Positions 15,799 through 22,626 of a DNA stretch of 44,818 nt are shown piece after piece. Within the stretch, counting starts at the first letter, position 1, and every line of letters starts with the position of its first letter. The notes under the pieces are model-generated. The model saw nothing but the letters and a program-made list of their open reading frames with translations. It searched no databases and had not been told where the DNA came from. The stretch spans positions 4,025-48,842 of the forward strand of contig MEGH01000035.1 in assembly GCA_001725415.1 (NCBI GenBank). Reading direction: 5' to 3'. This DNA is from Pseudonocardia sp. SCN 73-27. GTDB taxonomy: Bacteria; Actinomycetota; Actinomycetes; Mycobacteriales; Pseudonocardiaceae. The position numbers and the translations under genes were made by a program.

Positions 15799-15881
15799 AC
15801 CGGGCCGATGCATCTCACATCGTGAGGCGGCCCGCAATCATGGTCCGCTCCGGCCCGGCCGGGCGCACCCTGGAGCGAGTC

Positions 15882-17183
15882 ATGAGCATGAGTGGTTTCC
15901 GCCCGTGGGTGGTCTGGTCCGTCGGTCTGTTCGCCTACCTCATCGGTGTCATGAACCGGACGTCGTTCGGCGTCGCAGGTCTCGACGCCGCCGACCGCTT
16001 CGGCGCCGCCCCCGCGGTGCTGTCGGGGTTCCTCGTCCTGCAGCTGCTCGTCTACGCGTTGCTCCAGATCCCCACCGGGATCCTGCTCGACCGCTTCGGC
16101 GCCCGCACGCTCGTCGTCGTCGGTGCGCTGGTCATGGCGTCGGGTCAGCTCGTCCTGGCGCTGGCCGAGACGCTGCCGGTCGCGATCGCGGCGCGGGTCC
16201 TCGTCGGTGCCGGTGACGCGCTGACGTTCATCAGCGTCCTGTCGGTCGTGAACGCGTGGTTCCCGCCCCGCAAGGTGCCGGTGCTGACCCAGCTGACCGG
16301 CCTGCTCGGCCAGGGCGGCCAGATCCTCTCGGCCGTCCCGTTCGCTGCGCTGCTGCACCAGGGCGGCTGGACGCCGGCGTTCGTCTCCGCCGCCGGGATG
16401 GGCGTCGCCGCGGCGATCGCCGTGGCCGCCGTGCTGCGCAACCGGCCCGCGGGCGCCCCGGTACCCGTGTCGGCGACGTCGTGGCGTGCCGTGTCGGACT
16501 CGCTCAAGGCGTCGTGGGCCGAGCCCGGTACCCGGCTGGGCCTGTGGACCCACACGGGCACCCAGTTCGCCGGCACCGTGTTCGCGCTGATGTGGGGTGT
16601 GCCGTACCTGGTCGTCGGCCAGGGCATGTCGCCCGCCGCGGCCGGCGGGATCCTGACGCTGCTCGTCCTCGTCGGCGTCGTCGCCGGGCCGCTGTTCGGC
16701 GAGTTCGCGGCCCGCCACCCCACCCGCCGGTCCTGGCTGGTCATCGGGGTGATCATGGCGACGGCCGTCGCGTGGACGGCGGTGCTGCTCACTCCGGCGC
16801 CTGCGCCGCGCTGGCTGATCGTCGTGCTCGTGGTCGTCCTCGCCGCGGGCGGCCCGGCGTCGATGATCGGGTTCGACTACGCCCGCACCTTCAACCCCGG
16901 GCACCGGCAGGGGACGGCCGTGGGGATCGTCAACATCGGCGGGTTCACCGCGTCGCTGCTGGTGACGCTCGGTGTGGGTGCCGTGCTGGGCATGACCGGC
17001 GGCTACACGCCCGACTCGTTCCGGGCGGCGTGGGTGGTCCAGTACGTCGTGTGGGGCATCGCCCTGGCGGGGGTGATCGTCGCCCGCAGGCGGGCGCGGC
17101 GGAAGCTGGCCGACGAGGGGTTCCCGGTGCGCCCGCTGCGCGAGGTGCTCGCCGAGCGTCGCCGCGAGACGGTCGGAAGTTGA
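15882..17183 (+). CDS. MFS transporter
   Basis: A 433-residue 12-helix major facilitator. Features include LFAYLIGVMNRTSFGVAG in helix 1, the motif A loop GILLDRFGARTLVVVG after helix 2, RVLVGAGDALTFISVLSVV in helix 4 (motif B region with Arg), and a second-half loop EFAARHPTRRSWLV. Such carriers resemble nitrate/nitrite or organic-anion types but the substrate is unknown. ATG at 15882 has GGAG 6 nt upstream; ATG at 15888 is an alternative. The gene stop overlaps the -35 of the next gene's promoter. The gap before it contains repeated GTGGATCCG sites, suggesting substrate-controlled repression. Confidence 0.87.
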   Translation: MSMSGFRPWVVWSVGLFAYLIGVMNRTSFGVAGLDAADRFGAAPAVLSGFLVLQLLVYALLQIPTGILLDRFGARTLVVVGALVMASGQLVLALAETLPVAIAARVLVGAGDALTFISVLSVVNAWFPPRKVPVLTQLTGLLGQGGQILSAVPFAALLHQGGWTPAFVSAAGMGVAAAIAVAAVLRNRPAGAPVPVSATSWRAVSDSLKASWAEPGTRLGLWTHTGTQFAGTVFALMWGVPYLVVGQGMSPAAAGGILTLLVLVGVVAGPLFGEFAARHPTRRSWLVIGVIMATAVAWTAVLLTPAPAPRWLIVVLVVVLAAGGPASMIGFDYARTFNPGHRQGTAVGIVNIGGFTASLLVTLGVGAVLGMTGGYTPDSFRAAWVVQYVVWGIALAGVIVARRRARRKLADEGFPVRPLREVLAERRRETVGS

Positions 17184-17209
17184 ACCGTCAACTCCGGGAC
17201 GCGTAGCCT
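17180..17209 (+). promoter_or_regulatory. Promoter of the leaderless Rv2466c-like gene
   Basis: TTGAAC (17180-17185) and TAGCCT (17204-17209) are spaced by 18 nt, close to the main actinobacterial promoter form. GTG follows 6 nt later at 17216, without a ribosome binding site, so the mRNA is probably leaderless. A 6-bp dyad AGTTGA/TCAACT (17178-17193) overlaps the -35. Confidence 0.65.
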
Positions 17210-17215
17210 CGTGCA

Positions 17216-17824
17216 GTGACTTCTGCGTCGAGCTCCCCGACCGCCGTCGACTTCTTCTTCGACCCCGGGTGCCCCTTCACCTGGCGGACGTCCCGCTGGA
17301 TCACCGAGGTGGCCGACGCCGGCGTCGCCACGGTGACCTGGCGGCTCATGAGCCTCTCGGTGCTCAACGAGGGCAAGGACATCCCCGAGCAGTTCCGGCC
17401 GCTGATGGTGCAGAGCGCGCGCACGCTGCGGGTTCTGGCGGCCGTCGAGGACAACCACGCCCGGGCGCGGTTGTTCACCGCGCTCGGCGTCCACCGCCAC
17501 GACAACGGCGAGGACTGGGACGACACCCTCCTCGCCACCGCGATCGCCGAGGCCGGCCTGCCCGCCGCGCTGATCGATGCCGCCGACGACGCCGGGCTCG
17601 ACGCCACGGTCAAGGAGTCCCACGAGGAGTCCCAGGCCGCGGTCGGCCAGGAGTCCGGCAGCCCGGTCCTGCGGCTGGGCGGCGCGAACGGCAAGGCGTG
17701 GTTCGGGCCCGTCGTCGTCCCGGTGCCGACCGGCGACGAGGCGCTTCGCCTCTTCGACGCCGTGACGCTGCTGGCCGACGTGCCGTCGTTCAGCGAGCTG
17801 AAGGGCAGCCGGAACCAGTTCTGA
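17216..17824 (+). CDS. DsbA-fold protein of the mycothiol-dependent nitroreductase (Rv2466c) family
   Basis: A 202-residue thioredoxin-fold protein with a large helical insertion. The active-site motif is DPGCPFTWRTSRW with Cys19 at the position of Rv2466c Cys19; the second cysteine (Cys22 in Rv2466c) is Thr22 here. The cis-Pro loop is SGSPVLRLG near residue 146. In M. tuberculosis Rv2466c reduces nitro prodrugs using mycothiol. With one Cys it could still act through a mixed disulfide with mycothiol, a monothiol mechanism. The start is set by a TTGAAC-18-TAGCCT promoter ending 6 nt before the GTG. The gene stands alone. Family assignment is firm, chemistry inferred. Confidence 0.86.
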   Translation: MTSASSSPTAVDFFFDPGCPFTWRTSRWITEVADAGVATVTWRLMSLSVLNEGKDIPEQFRPLMVQSARTLRVLAAVEDNHARARLFTALGVHRHDNGEDWDDTLLATAIAEAGLPAALIDAADDAGLDATVKESHEESQAAVGQESGSPVLRLGGANGKAWFGPVVVPVPTGDEALRLFDAVTLLADVPSFSELKGSRNQF

Positions 17825-17844
17825 CGGGAGGCGTCCCAGCCCAC

Positions 17845-17937
17845 GTGCACGTGCACCTGGCCGAGCACCGAGTGCCCGCCGAGGTGCACGGTGGGGGAGT
17901 CGGGCCGCGGCCAACGTGATGTCATCAAGACGTCATC
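17845..17937. promoter_or_regulatory. Repeat-rich region upstream of the ThDP-enzyme promoter
   Basis: GTGCAC occurs three times (17845, 17851, 17884), the first two forming a 12-nt palindrome. Two direct repeats GATGTCATC (17918-17926) and GACGTCATC (17929-17937) are spaced 11 nt apart, one helical turn, and end 11 nt before the -35. This looks like a regulator binding region. Confidence 0.4.
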
Positions 17938-17948
17938 GGGATCTCGCG

Positions 17949-17978
17949 TTGACGATCCTCCCGATCTCGAACTAGCGT
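17949..17978 (+). promoter_or_regulatory. Promoter of the ThDP enzyme-dehydrogenase operon
   Basis: TTGACG (17949-17954) and TAGCGT (17973-17978) are spaced by 18 nt, a good housekeeping promoter. The expected start near 17985 gives a leader of about 40 nt containing AAGGAGG before the GTG at 18024. Confidence 0.65.
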
Positions 17979-18023
17979 CGTCGCGGCGTCGACGGCCGAC
18001 ACGGGACCCGAAGGAGGGCACGT

Positions 18024-19661
18024 GTGAACGTGGCGCGCGCCGCGGCAGAAGTGCTCCGCCGCGAAGGCGTCGAGCACCTGTTCGCCTACCCGCTCAACCC
18101 CCTGATCGACGCGGCGGCGGAGGTCGGTATCCGGCCAGTGATCGTCCGCCAGGAGCGCGTCGGCATCCACATGGCCGACGCCGTCAGCCGGCTCACCGAC
18201 ACCGTCGGTGTGTTCTGCATGCAGGCCGGCCCCGGCGTCGAGAACTCGTTCGGCGCCGTCGCGCAGGCCTTCGCCGAGGGGATCCCGCTCGTCGTGATCC
18301 CGGGCGGGCCCGCCCGGGCGCAGGCCTGGGTGCAGCCCGCGTTCAACGCCGCGCTGAACTTCCAGCACGTCACCAAGTGGGCTGAGCAGGTCACCACGGG
18401 AGCGGGCCTGGTCCCTGCGCTGCGGCGGGCGTTCACCCAGGCGCGCAACGGACGGCCCGGTCCGGTGCTCGTCGAGATCCCCGCCGACGTGTGGGACGAG
18501 GAGGCGCCGGGCCTCGACGACTACGTGCCGTCGCGGCGAGCCCGCAGTGCACCCGAGGCCGACGCCGTCGACGCGGCCGCCGCCGCCCTGGTCGCGGCCG
18601 AGCGCCCGCTGCTCTACGCCGGGCAGGGTGTGCACCACGCCCGCGCCTGGACAGGGCTGCGCGAGCTGGCCGAGCTGCTCGAGGCCCCGGTGACGACGAG
18701 CCTGGAGGGCAAGAGCGCCTTCCCCGAGACCCATCCGCTCTCGCTCGGTTCAGGCGGTGTGGCGATGCCGCGGGCGGTGTTCGAGCACGTCCGCGACGCC
18801 GACCTCGTGTTCGGCGTCGGGGCCAGCTTCACCGCGACCGGGTTCGGCATCCGCTTCCCGACGGCCGGGAAGACGTTCGTGCACAACACCGTCGATCCCG
18901 TCGACCTGGACAAGAACGTGCCCGCCGCACACGCGCTGGTCGGCGACGCCGGGCTGACCCTCGCCGCGCTCACCGACGCCGTCCGGGCGCGCCTCGGCGG
19001 CGGTCCCCGCGGCCGCGCCGCCGAGGTGGCAGCCCGCATCCGCGCCCAGAACGACCCCTGGCGCGCGCAGTGGCAGCCGTTGCGCGACGACGACTCCGCC
19101 CCGCTCTCGCCGTACCGGGTCATCCGCGACCTGATGGCGACCGTCGACGTCGGCAACACCGTCATCACCCACGACGCCGGCAGCCCCCGCGACGAGCTGT
19201 CCCCGTTCTGGCGCACCGAGGCGCCCCACACCTACCTGGGCTGGGGCAAGTCCACCCAGCTCGGCTACGGCCTCGGGCTGGCCATGGGCGCGAAGCTCGC
19301 GCGGCCGGAGGCGTTGTGCGTCAACGTCTGGGGTGACGCCGCGATCGGGATGACCGGCATGGACCTGGAGACGTGCGCGCGCGTCGGCATCCCGATCCTG
19401 TCGGTGCTGTTCAACAACTTCGCCATGGCGATGGAGGACCGGCTCATGGCGGTGTCGCGCGAGCGTTACGCCACCACCGACATCTCCGGCGACTACGCGG
19501 CCATGGCGCGGGCGTTCGGGCTGCACGGCGAACGCGTCACCGTGGCCGACGGGATCGTGCCCGCGCTGCGCCGCGCGGTCGCCGCGACGGAGGCGGGCAC
19601 GCCCGCGCTCGTCGAGTTCGTCACCCCGCGCGAGAAGCGCTACTCCACCTTCGACTCCTGA
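18024..19661 (+). CDS. ThDP-dependent enzyme of the acetolactate synthase/decarboxylase family
   Basis: A 545-residue enzyme with the three-domain layout of this family. PYR domain: the activating Glu is Glu44 in RQERVGIHMADAVSR. The central domain (about 190-320) is present with VFGVGASFTATGFGIRFP. The ThDP/Mg motif is GDAAIGMTGMDLE, with NN about 28 residues on, matching GDG...NN with Ala for the third Gly. Substrate could be a 2-oxoacid, as in decarboxylases, carboligases or sulfo-compound lyases; I cannot choose. GTG has AAGGAGG upstream. The Zn-dehydrogenase-like gene begins 11 nt after the stop, so decarboxylation or ligation may be followed by oxidation or reduction of the product. Confidence 0.87.
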   Translation: MNVARAAAEVLRREGVEHLFAYPLNPLIDAAAEVGIRPVIVRQERVGIHMADAVSRLTDTVGVFCMQAGPGVENSFGAVAQAFAEGIPLVVIPGGPARAQAWVQPAFNAALNFQHVTKWAEQVTTGAGLVPALRRAFTQARNGRPGPVLVEIPADVWDEEAPGLDDYVPSRRARSAPEADAVDAAAAALVAAERPLLYAGQGVHHARAWTGLRELAELLEAPVTTSLEGKSAFPETHPLSLGSGGVAMPRAVFEHVRDADLVFGVGASFTATGFGIRFPTAGKTFVHNTVDPVDLDKNVPAAHALVGDAGLTLAALTDAVRARLGGGPRGRAAEVAARIRAQNDPWRAQWQPLRDDDSAPLSPYRVIRDLMATVDVGNTVITHDAGSPRDELSPFWRTEAPHTYLGWGKSTQLGYGLGLAMGAKLARPEALCVNVWGDAAIGMTGMDLETCARVGIPILSVLFNNFAMAMEDRLMAVSRERYATTDISGDYAAMARAFGLHGERVTVADGIVPALRRAVAATEAGTPALVEFVTPREKRYSTFDS

Positions 19662-19672
19662 GGGGTGCCGCC

Positions 19673-20671
19673 ATGGCGACATCGATGCGCGCCGCGCAGC
19701 TCGTGGCACCCGGCCGGGTCGAGGCCGTCGACGCGCCGGTGCCCGTCCCGGGACCCGGCGAGGTGCTGGTGCGGTCCCGGCGCGGCTCGATCTGCGGCTC
19801 CGACCTGCACATCGTGTTCGACGGGTTCCACCGTGGTGCCTTCCCGGCCGCGCCCGGCTTCCCGGGCCACGAGGGCGTCGGCGTGGTCGAGGAGTCGCGC
19901 GACCCGGGGTTCGCGGCCGGCGACGTCGTGCTCGCCGTCCCCGTCCCGCGCGACGCCCGCTGCTTCGCGCAGTGGCAGGTGGTGAAGGCGACCTCGCTGG
20001 TGCGGCTGCCGCGTGGCGCCGACCAGAACCGGCTGCTCAACGCCCAGCAGCTCGGCACGACGATCTTCGCGATGCGCCGCTTCTGGCCGCCCGCGGTCGC
20101 CGGGCCGGCCGAGGGGCGGACCATGGCGATCTGCGGGGCCGGGTCGGCCGGGCTGTTCTTCACCGCGCTGGGCAGGCTCGCCGACTTCCACACCGTCGTC
20201 GTCGCCGACAAGGCCCCGGCCCGGCTGGCGGTCGCGGCCGACTACGGCGCCGACGTCGTCGTCGACGTGCGGGAGACCTCGTTCGTCGACGCCGTCATGG
20301 AGACCACGGCAGGCCTGGGCGCGGACCTCGTGGTCGAGGCCGTCGGCTACGACGAGACCCGCGTGCAGTGCCTGCAGGCCGTCCGAACGTGTGGGCGGGT
20401 CGGCTACTTCGGCTTCCCCGAGCGCCCGGACGGGCCGTCGACCTGGTCGTACAACGACGCCTGGACCCGCCGCCCGACGATCGAGCACTCCCACAGCACC
20501 CAGTCCGAGCCCGGCCTCACCGCGTTCCGCGAGGCCGTCGACCTCATCCACTCCGGCGCAGTCGACGTGACCCCCTTCCTGGACCCGGTCTTCCCGCTCG
20601 ACCGGATCCAGGAGGCCTTCGAGGCGGCCCGGGACCAGCACGGAGGAAAGATCGCGGTCGACCTGACCTGA
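19673..20671 (+). CDS. Zinc-type alcohol dehydrogenase-like protein (MDR family)
   Basis: A 332-residue medium-chain dehydrogenase. Catalytic zinc ligands Cys41 (CGSDLH) and His66-Glu67 (GHEGVG) are present. The four-cysteine structural zinc lobe is replaced by a shorter segment VPVPRDARCFAQWQ with one Cys, so the structural zinc is probably lost. The NAD(P) site is AICGAGSAGLFFTALG near 146-161. The C-terminal end FPLDRIQEAFEAARDQHGGK is typical of the family. ATG at 19673 has GAGGGG upstream, 11 nt after the ThDP enzyme's stop. The pair likely works in one pathway; whether it oxidises an alcohol or reduces an aldehyde is open. Confidence 0.87.
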   Translation: MATSMRAAQLVAPGRVEAVDAPVPVPGPGEVLVRSRRGSICGSDLHIVFDGFHRGAFPAAPGFPGHEGVGVVEESRDPGFAAGDVVLAVPVPRDARCFAQWQVVKATSLVRLPRGADQNRLLNAQQLGTTIFAMRRFWPPAVAGPAEGRTMAICGAGSAGLFFTALGRLADFHTVVVADKAPARLAVAADYGADVVVDVRETSFVDAVMETTAGLGADLVVEAVGYDETRVQCLQAVRTCGRVGYFGFPERPDGPSTWSYNDAWTRRPTIEHSHSTQSEPGLTAFREAVDLIHSGAVDVTPFLDPVFPLDRIQEAFEAARDQHGGKIAVDLT

Positions 20672-20761
20672 CATCGGTCGGGAATTGCGTCGCCGGGATG
20701 CCTGGAATCGTGCGCTGCCCGCAATTTCACGAATGATTTCCCGGTGTCCGCCGGTCGGCCC

Positions 20762-20791
20762 TTGACACCATCCATGAGAGTCTTCAATATT
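20762..20791 (+). promoter_or_regulatory. Promoter of the Rieske oxygenase operon
   Basis: A perfect TTGACA (20762-20767) is followed after 17-18 nt by CAATAT/AATATT (20785-20791), serving as an AT-rich -10. The expected start near 20798 leaves a leader of about 125 nt with a small CCGGTG/CACCGG hairpin (20892-20911) just before the GGAGG. The surrounding 250 nt are visibly less GC-rich than the genes. Confidence 0.65.
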
Positions 20792-20797
20792 GAAGAC
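20780..20797. promoter_or_regulatory. 18-bp perfect palindromic operator over the -10
   Basis: GTCTTCAATATTGAAGAC is a full perfect palindrome covering the -10 region of the Rieske operon promoter. Placement is ideal for a repressor that blocks RNA polymerase. The GntR/FCD gene at the end of the cluster is the obvious candidate, by inference. Confidence 0.62.
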
Positions 20798-20922
20798 ACC
20801 CTGGTGACAGCGCTGATCGGCGATTGCTACGCCGTCCCAGGCCATTTCATGGACGCGGTGCGCGTGCCACCGTGATCCATTTCCACAATCACCGGTGGTC
20901 GAATTCACCGGCAGGAGGTCCC

Positions 20923-22248
20923 ATGCTGAGCAAGGTCGACAACGAGACGATCTGTCGAGTGGGCAGAGGCACTCCGATGGGCGACCTGATGCGTGAGTAC
21001 TGGGTCCCGTTCGCGCTCTCGACCGAGCTCACCCCCGACTGTGATCCCGTCCGGATTCTGGTCCTCGGCCAGCGCTTCCTCGCGATCCGCACCACGTCGG
21101 GCACCCCGATGCTGATGGACGAGGAATGCCCGCACCGGGGCGCTTCGATGTGGTACGGGCGCAACGAGGGCGAGGGGATCCGCTGCGTCTACCACGGGTG
21201 GAAGTTCGACGGCGGCGGGCGCTGCGTCGACATGCCCAACGAGCCCCCGGGCAGCAACTTCAAGGACAAGGTGCGGCTGTCGACCTACCCGGTCTCCGAG
21301 GCCGGGGGCCTGCTCTGGGCCTACCTGGGCCCGCGTGCCACCCCGCCGCCCATGCCGGGCTTCGAGTGGATGGGCGAGAACGACGACAGCACCGCCTGGG
21401 CGTTCCAACGGGAGTGCAACTGGCTGCAGGCGCTCGAGGGCGACATCGACACCAGCCACTTCGGGTTCCTGCACGTCGGACACGCGGAACCCGACGACGC
21501 CCCCGAGGACTCCTTCCTGCGCTACACCATCGAGGACCGGGCGCCCCGCTACAAGGTCCTCGACACCGAGTTCGGCGCGACGTACGGGGCGTACCGCCCC
21601 GCCGGCGGCGACGACCGGCTGTACTGGCGCTTCGCGCACTTCCTGTTCCCCTTCTACACAATGGTGCCGACGGGCGTCCTCGGCACGAAGCTGCAGATCA
21701 GGGCCTGGGTCCCGATGGACGACAGCCACACCATGGCGTTCCACTCCGCGCCCGGCGCCCGCCGCTACACCGCCCCGGCGTCGCAGAAGGTGGGCATCAC
21801 CGAGCGCGAGGCGACCGCGACGGAGTTCCTGCCGAACACCACCGACTGGCTGGGCCGGTTCCGGATCGCCGCACGCCGCGAGAACGACCACCTGATCGAC
21901 CGCGCCCTGCAGCGCAGCGGCGAGAGCTACACGGGCCTGGCCGGGGTGAACGTCGAGGACCAGGCCATCACCGAGAGCATGGGCGACATCTACGACCGCA
22001 CCAAGGAACACCTCGGCAGCTCCGACGTCATGGTGATCCGGGTGCGGCGGCGGCTGCTCGCCGCGGCAAGGGCACTCGCGGACGCCGCCACCACACCGCC
22101 TGCGGTGGACGCGCCCGAGGCCTACCGTCAGCGCTCCGGAGGCATCGTGCTGCCCGCGGACGCCGACTGGATGGAGGCGACGGCAGAGCTGCGCAGCGCG
22201 GGTGTCGACCACCCGGAGCTCGACCCGAGTCTGGCCGGCGGCGCGTGA
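20923..22248 (+). CDS. Rieske non-heme iron oxygenase, phthalate 4,5-dioxygenase type (first copy)
   Basis: A 441-residue oxygenase alpha subunit. Rieske cluster ligands: Cys69, His71, Cys88, His91 (CPHRG and CVYHG). Catalytic iron: His179 and His184 in DTSHFGFLH, with Asp346 in EDQAITESMGDIYDR as likely third ligand and Asp176 as bridging residue. The N-terminus MLSKVDNETICRVGRGTPMG and the MGxIYDRxxEHLG segment are hallmarks of the phthalate/3-chlorobenzoate dioxygenase group, which needs a flavin-ferredoxin reductase. No reductase is in the window. AGGAGG precedes the ATG. The stop overlaps the next small gene by 4 nt (GTGA). Substrate is probably an aromatic or cyclic acid, by family inference. 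Confidence 0.92.
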   Translation: MLSKVDNETICRVGRGTPMGDLMREYWVPFALSTELTPDCDPVRILVLGQRFLAIRTTSGTPMLMDEECPHRGASMWYGRNEGEGIRCVYHGWKFDGGGRCVDMPNEPPGSNFKDKVRLSTYPVSEAGGLLWAYLGPRATPPPMPGFEWMGENDDSTAWAFQRECNWLQALEGDIDTSHFGFLHVGHAEPDDAPEDSFLRYTIEDRAPRYKVLDTEFGATYGAYRPAGGDDRLYWRFAHFLFPFYTMVPTGVLGTKLQIRAWVPMDDSHTMAFHSAPGARRYTAPASQKVGITEREATATEFLPNTTDWLGRFRIAARRENDHLIDRALQRSGESYTGLAGVNVEDQAITESMGDIYDRTKEHLGSSDVMVIRVRRRLLAAARALADAATTPPAVDAPEAYRQRSGGIVLPADADWMEATAELRSAGVDHPELDPSLAGGA

Positions 22249-22499
22249 ACACCGACGTCGGGGCCGGCCTGGAGGAGCTGCTCGCCGTCCCCTACGTGAT
22301 GGACGTCCAGGCCGTCCGCCGGGACGACGGCGAGTGGGTCTGTCGCGTCGCGTACGACGAGCTGCCCGGGTGCGTCGCCGAGGGCCGCACCCCGTTCGAC
22401 GCCCTGACGCGCCTCGAACGGCTGCGCGTGGAACTGCTCACCGAGATGCACGGGGCCGGCGTCGTGCCGCCCGCACCGCGCGCACCGCTGCGGATCTGA
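22245..22499 (+). CDS. HicB-like small protein coupled to the Rieske gene
   Basis: An 84-residue protein whose residues 18-68 follow the HicB/UPF0150 pattern: VMDVQAVRRDDGEWVCRVAY, then ELPGCVAEGRTPFDALTRLE and a helix RLRVELLTEM. This fold occurs in antitoxins of HicAB systems, where it also has a DNA-binding tail, and in stand-alone proteins of unknown role. No HicA toxin gene is adjacent and there is no DNA-binding domain after residue 70, only a Pro/Ala tail. The GTG overlaps the stop of the first Rieske gene (GTGA), so it is translationally coupled to an oxygenase. That context argues against a classic toxin-antitoxin role and for a regulator, chaperone or accessory of the oxygenase. Confidence 0.72.
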   Translation: MNTDVGAGLEELLAVPYVMDVQAVRRDDGEWVCRVAYDELPGCVAEGRTPFDALTRLERLRVELLTEMHGAGVVPPAPRAPLRI

Positions 22500-22626
22500 C
22501 TCCCTCCGGACCCGCCGCGCGACCGTCACCACCTCACGACCCGAACCGCGTCACCCACCACCAACCCGCACCGCCGACCGTGCCGGCGGCGGGGCGGGAC
22601 CGCACGCGACACGAGGAGGCCCGACG

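Noticed and set aside
22245-22499. Complete HicAB toxin-antitoxin system
   Set aside because: No HicA-like gene in either flank and no DNA-binding tail on the HicB-like protein.
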